From contig CAMNXF010000011.1 of the NCBI GenBank assembly GCA_946567425.1, positions 1 through 64,000 of the forward strand: DNA of 64,000 nucleotides, in the 5' to 3' direction. The stretch's first letter is position 1; each line of letters begins with the position of its first letter. A model generated the notes under the pieces. It had not been told where the DNA came from and made no database searches. It was given only the letters and a program-made list of their open reading frames with translations. Origin of the DNA: an uncultured Clostridia bacterium. Its GTDB lineage: Bacteria; Bacillota; Clostridia; Oscillospirales; Ruminococcaceae. Of this stretch, positions 16,362 to 23,926 are shown in pieces. Position numbers and translations under genes: made by a program.

Positions 16362-17690
16362 CAAACTCCGCAAGAAGACTCCCACTTCTAAGCGAGGCGA
16401 AAGTGGGAGATGAATTGCGGAATAGGAGGTGAAAAGAATTGAATAAATCTTATAAATTCAGAATATATCCAAACGCAGAACAGCAAATAATGTTTGCTAA
16501 GACTTTCGGCTGTGTAAGATTGGTATACAATTATTACTTAGACAGAAAAATCAAACAATATCAAGACGATAAGTCGGCTGTAAACTATACTCAATGTGCT
16601 AATGAAATGGTGCAGTTAAAGAAAACAGAAGATTTTAGTTTTCTAAAAGAGGTAGACAGTATATCTCTGCAACAGTCACTTCGCCATCTTGATACGGCTT
16701 TTCAGAATTTCTTCAGAAGTCCTAAAGTTGGATTTCCAAAGTTCAAGTCAAAGAAATCCAACCACAGAAGTTACACAACAAATTGTGTGAATGCTAACAT
16801 AAAACTCGAAAACGGCTATATCAAGTTGCCAAAAGTCGGAACAGTCAAGCTAAAGCAACACCGTCAAATCCCAAGTGATTACAAGCTTAAATCTGTAACG
16901 GTCAGCCAAACTCCGAGTGGAAAGTACTATGCAAGTATTTTATTTGAGCATGAGTATTCTATACAATCAATAGAACCACGCTCCTTTCTTGGATTGGATT
17001 ATTCCATGCACGAGTTGTACAAGGACAGCAATGGTAATGAACCTTGTTATCCGAGATATTACAGACAAGCGGAAAAGAAGCTTGCACGTGAACAACGTAA
17101 GTTATCACTAATGCAAAAAGGCTCTAAAAACCGTGACAAACAGCGTATTAAAGTTGCAAAGCTACACGAAAAAGTCGCTAATCAAAGAAAAGATTTCTTA
17201 CACAAGCATTCAGCAATGATAACCAAATTGTATGATTGTATCTGCATTGAAGATTTGGATATGAAAGCGATGTCGCAAAGTTTGCATTTTGGAAAATCCG
17301 TCAGCGATAACGGCTGGGGAATGTTTACCACTTTTCTTGCTTATAAACTTGCAGAACAAGGCAAACAACTTGTAAAAGTGGACAAATTCTTTGCGAGTAG
17401 TCAGATTTGCAGCTGTTGTGGGTGCAAAAATCCTGCAATCAAGAATATTGCAATCAGAGCGTGGGATTGTCCTGAGTGTGGTACACATCACGACAGGGAT
17501 GTAAACGCTGCTATAAATATCAGAAATGAGGGTATGCAACTTGTAAACGCATAATCTATACATAAAACCGTGGGACACACGGGGTTAGCCTGTTGATACT
17601 GTATTCGTTGGAGTACTTGAGCAGGAAACTCAACCGTTAGAAGCTCCTGCCTCTAAGCGAGGTACGAGCGTAGGCGGGAGAGTATGTCAC
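16362..17690 (+). mobile_element. IS200/IS605-family element with tnpB only
   Basis: 1,329 bp inserted immediately 3' of TTAT (16358-16361), with no target duplication. The left end has the hairpin CCCACTT...AAGTGGG. The right end has the subterminal hairpin CTCCTGCCTC...GGCGGGAG and terminates ...gtatgtcac. There is no TnpA transposase inside, so mobilisation would need a TnpA elsewhere. Excision rebuilds the interrupted gene exactly. Confidence 0.9.
16439..17554 (+). CDS. tnpB: TnpB RNA-guided nuclease (IS605 OrfB)
   Basis: 371 aa from TTG 16439 (RBS ggaggtg). The N-terminal OrfB helix-turn-helix begins YKFRIYPNAEQQIMFAKTFG. RuvC residues are visible: FLGLDYSMHELY (Asp), CICIEDLDMKAM (Glu) and CGTHHDRDVNAAINI (Asp). 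A zinc ribbon lies between (CSCCGCKN and CPECGTHH). TnpB cuts DNA next to a target-adjacent motif using RNA from the element's right end. All three catalytic residues are present, so it appears active. Confidence 0.93.
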   Translation: MNKSYKFRIYPNAEQQIMFAKTFGCVRLVYNYYLDRKIKQYQDDKSAVNYTQCANEMVQLKKTEDFSFLKEVDSISLQQSLRHLDTAFQNFFRSPKVGFPKFKSKKSNHRSYTTNCVNANIKLENGYIKLPKVGTVKLKQHRQIPSDYKLKSVTVSQTPSGKYYASILFEHEYSIQSIEPRSFLGLDYSMHELYKDSNGNEPCYPRYYRQAEKKLAREQRKLSLMQKGSKNRDKQRIKVAKLHEKVANQRKDFLHKHSAMITKLYDCICIEDLDMKAMSQSLHFGKSVSDNGWGMFTTFLAYKLAEQGKQLVKVDKFFASSQICSCCGCKNPAIKNIAIRAWDCPECGTHHDRDVNAAINIRNEGMQLVNA

Positions 17691-17710
17691 GTTGTCTTTT
17701 GTTTTTTCTA
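17540..17710 (+). ncRNA. Predicted omega RNA (reRNA) of TnpB with guide
   Basis: In TnpB elements the guide RNA scaffold is made from the 3' end of tnpB and the right end, and the guide is the DNA just beyond the border. Here 17555-17690 contains several hairpins, among them CTCCTGCCTC...GGCGGGAG. The bases from 17691 (gttgtcttttgttttttcta) would be the guide. With TAM TTAT this guide matches the rejoined empty site. Inferred from family knowledge; the exact 5' end is unknown. Confidence 0.6.
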
Positions 17711-17800
17711 TTTTGCAAAAATCCGAATGCATTTCCAGAGTTGAATGGGTTAGTGATAAAAAAAATGCTCGACGCCACCAGGTTAGACTAATGGAAATTT

Positions 17801-17829
17801 AATATATCTAAAATTATCCGTTCTGTCAA
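17801..17829 (-). promoter_or_regulatory. Minus-strand promoter behind the split gene
   Basis: On the minus strand: TTGACA, 17 bp, TATATT. It points back at the interrupted gene, and a run of eight U follows about 35 bp downstream, though the hairpin before it is weak. The placement copies the convergent promoters in the antirepressor cassettes. Confidence 0.4.
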
Positions 17830-17877
17830 AAAGCGAGACGGATTTTTGTGAAAATCCACAAAATTTAAAAAAGGGGG

Positions 17878-17919
17878 TTGACTTTTGCCCGTGCGTATGT
17901 TATTATAAATGCACGGGCA
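17878..17919 (+). promoter_or_regulatory. Cassette A promoter with inverted-repeat operator
   Basis: TTGACT (17878), 17 bp, TATTAT. The 9-bp inverted repeat TGCCCGTGC (17886-17894) / GCACGGGCA (17911-17919) brackets the -10 box. It lies directly upstream of a ribbon-helix-helix gene, so autorepression by that protein is likely. Confidence 0.75.
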
Positions 17920-17938
17920 AATGTTAGGAGGTGAAGAT

Positions 17939-18115
17939 GTGTCCCCGAAAGGCAGACCAACAACCAACAAGAAAACCGAGCGGTTAGAAATACGCCTTGC
18001 ACCTAATGAGCTAGAGCTTATGCAGGAGTGCGCAGACAAGCTCAAGATAAGCAAAACGGACGTAATAAATAAGGGCGTGAAGTTGGTTAAAGAAGAACTC
18101 GACAAAAATAAATAG
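17939..18115 (+). CDS. Ribbon-helix-helix regulator, cassette A
   Basis: 58 aa from GTG 17939 (RBS taggaggtg). An N-terminal basic arm (SPKGRPTTNKKTER) is followed by LEIRLAPNELELMQ (beta strand and helix A) and then KISKTDVINKGVKLV (helix B). This is the Arc/MetJ fold, which binds inverted repeats as dimers. The operator around its own promoter is the obvious target. Its stop codon lies inside the terminator stem of a convergent short RNA. Confidence 0.75.
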   Translation: MSPKGRPTTNKKTERLEIRLAPNELELMQECADKLKISKTDVINKGVKLVKEELDKNK

Positions 18116-18176
18116 GGTTTGCGTTACCCTCTCAAAGTGACCGCAAACCCTAACACACCAACCCCGAAAGGTCGGT
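18105..18176 (-). ncRNA. Convergent short RNA, cassette A
   Basis: Predicted transcript of about 70 nt from the minus promoter at 18183-18211. It ends at an 11-bp stem (TAGGGTTTGCG / CGCAAACCCTA, 18113-18152) followed by U-rich sequence only on this strand. It is complementary to the last codons of the regulator mRNA. No reading frame of note. Confidence 0.55.
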
Positions 18177-18237
18177 AAATCCATTATACCACACCTTTCG
18201 GGAAAAGTCAAGACGAAAGGAAAGGCATTATGGAAAA
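18156..18237 (+). repeat. 82-bp direct repeat shared with 36705-36786
   Basis: The block from caccaaccccgaaagg to the ATG and first codons of the next gene is the same at 36705-36786, with a single difference. It contains a minus-strand promoter, its inverted-repeat operator (CCCGAAAGGT / ACCTTTCGGG) and a plus-strand RBS. The sharing suggests cassettes exchange parts by recombination. Confidence 0.85.
18183..18211 (-). promoter_or_regulatory. Convergent minus-strand promoter, cassette A
   Basis: On the minus strand: TTGACT, 17 bp, TATAAT. Its operator-like repeat CCCGAAAGGT (18163) / ACCTTTCGGG (18193) spans the -10 box. It differs in sequence from the operator of the plus-strand promoter, so a different regulator may bind. 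Confidence 0.7.
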
Positions 18238-19105
18238 TAATATTGCAACAATGAAAAGTGAGAAGTTTGGTAAAGTCCGCTTGATATTTGAGGGAGATAA
18301 GGTCCTTTACTGCGCTGCTGATGTGGCGCACGCGCTTGGATATAGCAATGGGCGAGACGCTGTTGCGAGACACTGCAAGGGGGTTCTGAAACGAAATACC
18401 CCAATATGTAGCGTCGCGAAACGCGACGCACCAACATCTAGTAGTGTTAAGGAGCTTTCTTACCTCACCGAATCAGACGTATACCGCCTAATCTGCCACA
18501 GCAAACTGCCGTCGGCTCTGGAGTTCGAGAAGTGGGTATTTGAGGACGTTGTTCCAAAAGCGGTGAATGACAATATGAACACCGAAGCGGAACAGCTCAC
18601 GCTCGAAACAAGCGAATATCACTACTTCCCGAAAACGCTGAATGGCGTACCCGTCATCACGATAGCGGATTTTTCGTACTTCACGGGCGTTGCAAGCGGT
18701 AAAATCTACAAGCCGCTGAGAAAGATTTGCAAGCTCGGCGAGGAGTACTTCTCGCTGTCAAGCGCGGGTATCGCGCATTACAAGCGTGAAAATCCCAACG
18801 TCAGCAGACTCCAGAGCGTTGCGCTGGTACTCAAAGAAAGCGCTGTCCGCAAGCTGCTGAAATACTTTGATTTGTCGGTCGATATACCTATGATCGAGGA
18901 AAAGAAAGCACTTCCCACAACAGAAGCTGAACCCGTCACAGCCAACCGCAAGCCGAAATACGTCACCACCGACGACGCTATTGTCGCCCTTGAGGTGCTT
19001 CGTTACGTAAAGGAACACAACGAAAGCTACAAGCGTTACGATCAAGTTGCCGCAATCGAAAAAGTTATTAAAGACGTTGGTATGTTGATTGCCGCGGGAT
19101 ACTGA
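18230..19105 (+). CDS. Bro-N antirepressor, cassette A
   Basis: 291 aa. The Bro-N domain is at the N-terminus (FGKVRLIFEGDKVLYCAADV, then HALGY...LTESDVYRLICHSKL...FEKWVFEDVVPKAV). A second folded region follows, and the C-terminus has a Lys/Glu-rich segment. Bro-N proteins act as phage antirepressors or DNA-binding regulators. It sits behind the regulator and convergent RNA and ends at a terminator. RBS gaaaggaaagg. Confidence 0.8.
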   Translation: MENNIATMKSEKFGKVRLIFEGDKVLYCAADVAHALGYSNGRDAVARHCKGVLKRNTPICSVAKRDAPTSSSVKELSYLTESDVYRLICHSKLPSALEFEKWVFEDVVPKAVNDNMNTEAEQLTLETSEYHYFPKTLNGVPVITIADFSYFTGVASGKIYKPLRKICKLGEEYFSLSSAGIAHYKRENPNVSRLQSVALVLKESAVRKLLKYFDLSVDIPMIEEKKALPTTEAEPVTANRKPKYVTTDDAIVALEVLRYVKEHNESYKRYDQVAAIEKVIKDVGMLIAAGY

Positions 19106-19110
19106 AAATT

Positions 19111-19139
19111 AAGCGTCCGAGAAATCGGGCGCTTTTTTT
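19111..19139 (+). terminator. Rho-independent terminator after cassette A
   Basis: Stem AAGCGTCCGA / TCGGGCGCTT with a GAAA loop, followed by seven T. It insulates the cassette from the terminase operon. Confidence 0.85.
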
Positions 19140-19169
19140 GCGAGTAAAAAAAAATATATCATAAATCCC

Positions 19170-19198
19170 TTGACAAATGCAGTAATTCGTGTTAATAT
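19170..19198 (+). promoter_or_regulatory. Terminase operon promoter
   Basis: TTGACA, 17 bp, TAATAT. The -35 and first spacer bases (ttgacaaatgc) are the same as in the promoter at 39675. The leader has a stem TTAAGGG (19203-19209) / CCCTTAA (19219-19225) but no terminator. Confidence 0.75.
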
Positions 19199-19288
19199 AT
19201 AATTAAGGGGCAATATGACCCTTAAAGTACAAATTATTGTATTATTGTTGCAATTATTATTGTTATTGTTGTCAAGGGAGAGGAGAAC

Positions 19289-21064
19289 ATAGCTAAACGT
19301 AGATCTAATCTTGTTAATGAGGGGAATACCCGGGCTTCGTCCGATATGGCCGAGTTCAACGACTTGCGTCGGCAAGAGGCGGAATATACGCTGAAGAAGT
19401 GCGAGGAGCTGCTGCACCCTAATAAAGTCAAGAAAAACGGTGAGGAGTACCGCGTTGATATCGTTGATACAGTGGGTGCGTACCGCCGAATGGCTATTTC
19501 CTACTATACCCTCGGTGACGCTGAAAAAGAAAAAGAATGCTGGAAACAGATCCTGAGGGAACTTAAAAAGCGTTCTGAGGAAGTCGGAAAAGCAGGCGCG
19601 TCCGAAAGGGCGGCACTCAACAGGGCTATGAACGACGCGTACTGTGTTCTCGCTTATGATAACTTTGAGTACTTCCTTATCGCTACGGAGCTTCAGCAAG
19701 ACCCCGAAAGCCGTTTCTACGGCACTCGGAAGAACATTATCCGCGACGACGTTAGAGAGCTTCAGAAGCTCGAGGACGGCGGGTATGATATGCTCGGTAT
19801 TTCAGCGCCGCCGCGTACATACAAGACCGCGCTCGGAACCCGTTTTCTGGCATGGGTTATAGGTCGGCACCCCGACGAGAGCTGCTTCTTTGCGTCGCAC
19901 TCTCTGAAAATGTGCCGCAAGGTAATGAACGATATTTTGAAAATCGTCAATACCGAAGCATACAAGCAGATTTTCCCGGGACTGTCGGTTGAAAGCTCGT
20001 CTGAGGATAACTGGATAGACCTTATACCCAAGAAACGCGACAACGGCTATAAGACCCTCTATTTTGCGGGTATCGACAGTAATATGGCGGGCGTTATCAA
20101 CTGTTCATGGCTCTTGTACTGCGACGACCTTATCGCCTCGGTAATGGAGGCGGCTAATCCCGACAGAGTGGCTAATGCCGTTGAAAAGTATACGGGAGAT
20201 ATCAGACAGCGCCGCGCAAACGGAAGCGTCCGCGAACTTATGATAGCGACGAGATTTGCGACAAAGGACCCTTTGGCGGTCATGGAAACGGCAAAGGAGA
20301 ACAACCCGCGCGCCAAGTTTATCAAGCGTCCCGCGTTGGACGAGAATGGCGAGAGCAATTTCATGTACAACGTAAACCCCATGACAAGGGAGCACTTTGA
20401 GGAAATAAAGAACAATATGTCCGAGATAGCGTTTGAGTGTGTTTTCCAGCAAAACCCGCTTGACCGCGAGGGACTGATGTTCACAGATCTTAAACGCTAC
20501 AAGGAATTGCCGCCCGGAGATCCCGATCTGATATATGTGGCATGTGACGTTGCATATTCGGGATCGGATAACCTTTCCGCGCCAGTGGCATATCAGTACG
20601 GCGATAATGTGTATATTCCTGATGTAGTATTCCGAAAAGAGGGATATACAGTTACAGAGCCGTTGGTTATGGCGTTCCTTATAAAGCACCAACCGAATTT
20701 TGCCAAATTTGAGGAGAACGCGGGCGGCGAGGTTTACGCCAACGATATCCGAATGGGTGTTATGGGCGAAACCAATACAAGAATTTTCACGCAGCGGGCA
20801 AAAACAAATAAATTGCTCCGTATTGAGCAATTCGAGCCTGTTATCAATAATTTCTATTTTCTGCACAGAAGTCTGTATCGCCCCGGCAGTGATTACGACA
20901 GATTTATCAAGGAACTGGAGAGGTTCAATATAAACGGAAAAAATAAGCACGACGACGCGGCGGACAGTCTGGCAATGCTGGCGGAGATGAAGCGTACAAA
21001 GGAAATGGGTCCGAGCGTGGCGATCATACCACGCAAAGGTAAAAGGAGGCTGAGAGTTCGTTGA
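19289..21064 (+). CDS. Terminase large subunit, apparent AUA start
   Basis: 591 aa if started at ATA 19289, which follows a strong RBS (gggagaggag) at the right distance and gives a typical basic N-terminus (AKRRSNLVNEG). The first in-frame ATG is 19346, without an RBS. The ATPase region has GISAPPRTYKTALGTRF (Walker A variant) and WLLYCDDLI (Walker B). The nuclease half has YVACDVAYSGSDN and HDDAADSLAML with metal-binding Asp residues. It cuts and pumps DNA into proheads. It overlaps portal by 4 bp. Confidence 0.85.
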   Translation: MAKRRSNLVNEGNTRASSDMAEFNDLRRQEAEYTLKKCEELLHPNKVKKNGEEYRVDIVDTVGAYRRMAISYYTLGDAEKEKECWKQILRELKKRSEEVGKAGASERAALNRAMNDAYCVLAYDNFEYFLIATELQQDPESRFYGTRKNIIRDDVRELQKLEDGGYDMLGISAPPRTYKTALGTRFLAWVIGRHPDESCFFASHSLKMCRKVMNDILKIVNTEAYKQIFPGLSVESSSEDNWIDLIPKKRDNGYKTLYFAGIDSNMAGVINCSWLLYCDDLIASVMEAANPDRVANAVEKYTGDIRQRRANGSVRELMIATRFATKDPLAVMETAKENNPRAKFIKRPALDENGESNFMYNVNPMTREHFEEIKNNMSEIAFECVFQQNPLDREGLMFTDLKRYKELPPGDPDLIYVACDVAYSGSDNLSAPVAYQYGDNVYIPDVVFRKEGYTVTEPLVMAFLIKHQPNFAKFEENAGGEVYANDIRMGVMGETNTRIFTQRAKTNKLLRIEQFEPVINNFYFLHRSLYRPGSDYDRFIKELERFNINGKNKHDDAADSLAMLAEMKRTKEMGPSVAIIPRKGKRRLRVR

Positions 21065-22470
21065 TACAGGATTTTTCAAGTCTTAGTTGCGATATTCGGG
21101 GAAATTATCTTCTGACAGGCAGAACGCGCCTTGTAACGGAGCTTTCCGGTTCGGAGGATATAAATGATATATTGAAGGATATCAACAAGCAGACCGCAAA
21201 AGAGTATAATTTTACCGCTGCCAAATGGCTTTGGGATTATGCGCGGAATGTTCAGCCTATCCTTAACCGTGTAGACGATTCTGAAGGAGCGTCGTCGAAT
21301 AACCGCATTGTAGTGAACTATGCGGCGGCAATATCAAGGAACTTGTCGGCATATACGTTCCCGAAAGGAATAAAATACCTTTCGCGCTCGGATAACACCG
21401 AATACAGAAATTTCGTCACCGTTCTTAACAAAATGATGATGATGAAGTCGGGTAACGCCGCCGTTCAGGAAATGAAATGGTATCAGTCGGTATGCGGTCA
21501 CGCTTATTTGTATGTGAATTACGATAAGGACAAGCGGCGCGGCGTTCCTTTTATGATACAGAACGTGTGCCCGTGGAGCGCGTATGTGGTCTACTCCGCA
21601 TTTGATATATACAGACCTGTTTACGGCGTTATTGAGTATGGCGAAAAGAAGTGCATTTTCACGTCTGCCGATCTGTACGAAGTGGATAACAAGAACGATA
21701 TCCTTAAGAAAGAGGTTCACGCGCTCGGGGCTGTTCCCATTATTGAAGTGCCTAACAACACAATGAGGATGGGTGACTTTGAGGTCGCGATCACACTGCT
21801 GAACGGTATCAATTCGGTTATGAGCGACTGCGTAAACAATGTTCAGGATGTTGTAAAGTCTTATTTGGTGCTTCTCGGCGTTGACCCGGACGAGGTAAAG
21901 AACAAAGATTATGCTCATGGCAGCATATTGGCGTTCAGATGTCCGACGGGAACAAACCAGAGCGCGAACTTCATACACCCGTCGCTTGACGGTACATCAG
22001 TGCAGCAGCTCCGTACAAGCATGGAGAGCGCGTTGAAATTCGTGACGGGCATACCCGACCGCGATACCGAGAACACGGCAAGCTCTACGGGGGTTTCTGA
22101 GGATATCCGCACAGGTCAGAGCGATAAAGACGCGGTGGCCAACGAAAAGACTATTTTCGTTGAGGAAGCACAGAAACAACTTTTGGAGATAGTTTTCAAC
22201 ATTTTGAAAGCGGAAAATGAGGTCAGTATCCCCGAGGGTATGACGGCCGCGGACGTTGACGTTGATATAACACGGGCTAACCGTGATAACATTCTCACGA
22301 AATCTCAGGCCATGTTGAATTTCCAGCAAGCGGGAATGTGCAACGAGGACGTTCTCTACTTTACGAATATCACCAACGACGTTACTGGGGTAGCAGAGCG
22401 AATGGTCAATACAGAGGAGGATGAGTCCGATTTGGATGTGGAGTTGAATGGAACAGAGAATACTGCTTGA
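21061..22470 (+). CDS. Portal protein (SPP1 gp6-like)
   Basis: 469 aa from TTG 21061, overlapping the terminase stop. It shows a helical N-terminus, a central beta region (CPWSAYVVYSAFDIYRPVYG), NTMRMGDFEVAITLLNGINS and the clip/stem region with FVTGIPDRD, then an acidic tail. The size and the pattern VVNYAAAISRNLSAYTFPKG fit the SPP1-type portal family. It forms the dodecameric ring at the capsid vertex. Confidence 0.87.
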   Translation: MIQDFSSLSCDIRGNYLLTGRTRLVTELSGSEDINDILKDINKQTAKEYNFTAAKWLWDYARNVQPILNRVDDSEGASSNNRIVVNYAAAISRNLSAYTFPKGIKYLSRSDNTEYRNFVTVLNKMMMMKSGNAAVQEMKWYQSVCGHAYLYVNYDKDKRRGVPFMIQNVCPWSAYVVYSAFDIYRPVYGVIEYGEKKCIFTSADLYEVDNKNDILKKEVHALGAVPIIEVPNNTMRMGDFEVAITLLNGINSVMSDCVNNVQDVVKSYLVLLGVDPDEVKNKDYAHGSILAFRCPTGTNQSANFIHPSLDGTSVQQLRTSMESALKFVTGIPDRDTENTASSTGVSEDIRTGQSDKDAVANEKTIFVEEAQKQLLEIVFNILKAENEVSIPEGMTAADVDVDITRANRDNILTKSQAMLNFQQAGMCNEDVLYFTNITNDVTGVAERMVNTEEDESDLDVELNGTENTA

Positions 22471-23122
22471 GCGGAGAAATAAACGTTATTTCTCCAAAAT
22501 GCAAGGATTGTCCAAGCAAGAAATTAAGCGCCGTGTGAAAATATGCACCGATACCGAGATAGAGCTTATAGAGCTTTTTCGGCGTATGGGCAACGAGTTC
22601 AGAAAGTCCTTTGAGAGCTTTATGAACAACTACGGCGATTTCTCCGACAAGTTGAATATCATATACGACGGAACGACCGCCGAGGCACTTACAAGCAATA
22701 GTCCGTTTGCATGTCAGTTTGACGCGCGGGAGCGCGATAACTTCAATAAAATGCTCCCCGTATCGGAGCGGCGGCTTAGTAAGTATATAAGCGAAACCGA
22801 CGATATCGCCGAGATAATTGCGCTTTCGGCATGGCTGTTTGCTCCGGCTCGTGCCGAAACAGCAGCGCGGAGCGTTACCAATTCGCTTTGCGGCTGTGAG
22901 ATGTTCGAGGAGATTAAGCGCCGCGGTTACAAATATAAAGAATGGCATACCGTTATGGACGGAAAAGAGCGTCTTTCTCACGCTATCATGAACGGTAAGC
23001 GTATACCGATAAACGAACCGTTCATTGTGGGCGGGTATAGAATGATGTTTCCGGGAGATGTAACATACAGTCCTCCGCTTAAAGAGGTGATGAACTGCAG
23101 ATGTACGATAATCCCGAGGTGA
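22448..23122 (+). CDS. Minor head / head morphogenesis protein (SPP1 gp7-like)
   Basis: 224 aa. The C-terminus carries the Mu gpF/SPP1 gp7 signature: EWHTVMDGKERLSHAIMNGK, then PGDVTYSPPL and EVMNCRCTIIPR. It starts inside the end of the portal gene. These proteins attach near the portal and assist DNA ejection or head assembly. Shorter than many members, lacking a long N-terminal part. Confidence 0.82.
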   Translation: MEQRILLERRNKRYFSKMQGLSKQEIKRRVKICTDTEIELIELFRRMGNEFRKSFESFMNNYGDFSDKLNIIYDGTTAEALTSNSPFACQFDARERDNFNKMLPVSERRLSKYISETDDIAEIIALSAWLFAPARAETAARSVTNSLCGCEMFEEIKRRGYKYKEWHTVMDGKERLSHAIMNGKRIPINEPFIVGGYRMMFPGDVTYSPPLKEVMNCRCTIIPR

Positions 23123-23149
23123 CAGAAGAGCAGAACACGGGGTGAGTTA

Positions 23150-23314
23150 ATGTCAGCAAAAGATACCAACAAAGAGAAGTGGTATTTCTGTCCTCATTGC
23201 GGGCGTAAGTTGATAAAGTATTCCGTTGGTGCAATTGCCGACAGGGTTTATCTCAAATGCCGACAGTGCGGGAGAAATGTGGAAATTCGCATTAAAAGCA
23301 AGGTCGATTGTTGA
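23150..23314 (+). CDS. Com-like/KTR zinc-ribbon small protein
   Basis: 54 aa. YFCPHCGRKL and later KCRQCGRNVEI form a four-Cys zinc ribbon, resembling the cysteine-rich KTR and Mu Com group that binds mRNA. Mu Com activates translation of the adjacent gene; here a structured noncoding region begins right after its stop. An RNA-binding role is inference. Confidence 0.65.
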   Translation: MSAKDTNKEKWYFCPHCGRKLIKYSVGAIADRVYLKCRQCGRNVEIRIKSKVDC

Positions 23315-23580
23315 GCGATATCCTCAGCAAGGGCGGCACAGCTAACCGCCAAAACTCAATGGGGCATAATTCGACCCTATTGTCCGAGAAGTTAGTAGTC
23401 TTAGTATCGGAATTATATTGCGGTGAGAAGTGAGTATCTCGAACGTCGGTTCAAATCCGACTGCCGCAACCAAGCACAATATTGTGTTATCCGCCGGTCG
23501 GAGTGTGAGAAATCACATAGCTCGTCTACCATGTGTAGAAAGAGGATTCGGAAACGTTATAAACGTTTCTTGCATTTTTT
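23315..23580 (+). ncRNA. Structured noncoding region with tRNA-like domain
   Basis: It is densely folded and lacks a gene. Hairpins: GGCGG/CCGCC near 23333-23350, TGGGG..CCCTA near 23360-23380, TCCGA/TCGGA around 23383-23410, then the tRNA-like domain, CACAATATTGTG at 23476-23487, and a terminal stem AAACGTT/AACGTTT followed by T6 (to 23580). It lies between the Com-like gene and cassette B. It may be a phage noncoding RNA or a long structured 3' UTR. Confidence 0.5.
23418..23472 (+). ncRNA. 55-nt tRNA-like element ending in CCA
   Basis: Acceptor-like stem of seven pairs: TTGCGGT with GCCGCAA, followed by CCA. The T-arm GTCGG-TTCAAAT-CCGAC has a canonical T loop. Only about 20 nt (gagaagtgagtatctcgaac, with a short GAG/CTC pairing) replace the D and anticodon arms. 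It cannot be an ordinary tRNA. It resembles the tRNA-like half of tmRNA or a reduced tRNA. Confidence 0.6.
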
Positions 23581-23613
23581 AAAAAAAAATAAAAAAATTT
23601 TTTGAAAAACCTA

Positions 23614-23664
23614 TTGACTTTTTGAATACCATGATGTATAATTTACTTGGTGGTATTCAAAAAG
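23614..23664 (+). promoter_or_regulatory. Cassette B promoter with inverted-repeat operator
   Basis: TTGACT, 17 bp, TATAAT. A perfect 13-bp inverted repeat, CTTTTTGAATACC (23618) / GGTATTCAAAAAG (23652), surrounds the -10 box. It lies just upstream of the ribbon-helix-helix gene. Confidence 0.82.
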
Positions 23665-23676
23665 TGAGGTGATAAA

Positions 23677-23859
23677 ATGAGCCCACGAACAGGCAGACCA
23701 AAATCTGATAACCCGAAATCAACGCAACTTGCGGTTCGGCTTGATGATGAAACAATCAAGAAATTAGATACGGTCGCCAAAGTCAATTCAGAAACGAGAG
23801 TTCAAACCATAAGGCGTGGCATTGATAAACTCTATTCTGAATTGGACGAAAAGAAATAA
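23677..23859 (+). CDS. Ribbon-helix-helix regulator, cassette B
   Basis: 60 aa, ATG 23677 (RBS gtgaggtg). SPRTGRPKSDNPKS arm, TQLAVRLDDETIKKLD and TRVQTIRRGIDKLYSE match the Arc/MetJ fold. It shares the 'GRP' basic arm with the cassette A regulator. The operator around its promoter is the expected target. Its TAA is inside a minus-strand terminator stem. Confidence 0.78.
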   Translation: MSPRTGRPKSDNPKSTQLAVRLDDETIKKLDTVAKVNSETRVQTIRRGIDKLYSELDEKK

Positions 23860-23920
23860 GGCGCTGCTCCCCGACTAAAGTTTGCAGCACCTTACTTAAC
23901 CATTGACAGATTGCTCTATC
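23850..23920 (-). ncRNA. Convergent short RNA, cassette B
   Basis: About 70 nt from the minus promoter at 23927-23955. The terminator stem TAAGGCGCTGC (23857-23867) / GCAGCACCTTA (23884-23894) is followed by a T-rich run only on the minus strand. Its loop contains gtcgggg, also present in the cassette C RNA loop. Confidence 0.55.
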
Positions 23921-23926
23921 AAATAC

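Larger units (their letters stand above)
16084..17802 (+). pseudogene. Hypothetical gene split by the TnpB element
   Basis: The frame opens at ATG 16084 (RBS gaggtaaa). The transposable element at 16362-17690 diverts it into KLRKKTPTSKRGESGR and a stop at 16411-16413. Joining 16084-16361 directly to 17691-17802 gives one uninterrupted frame of 129 codons, with a tail reading FMLSFVFSILQKSECISRVE and onward. The product is unrecognised (contains FCPGKESGCFSRIFEERS). The perfect restoration defines the element's borders to the base. Confidence 0.75.

Noticed and set aside
17878-18115. Toxin-antitoxin pair with the RHH protein as antitoxin
   Set aside because: No toxin-like partner overlaps the RHH genes; the partners are antirepressors, and the pattern repeats with an HTH protein in the RHH slot.
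23418-23472. Ordinary tRNA gene
   Set aside because: The D and anticodon arms are missing; only acceptor, T arm and CCA are present.
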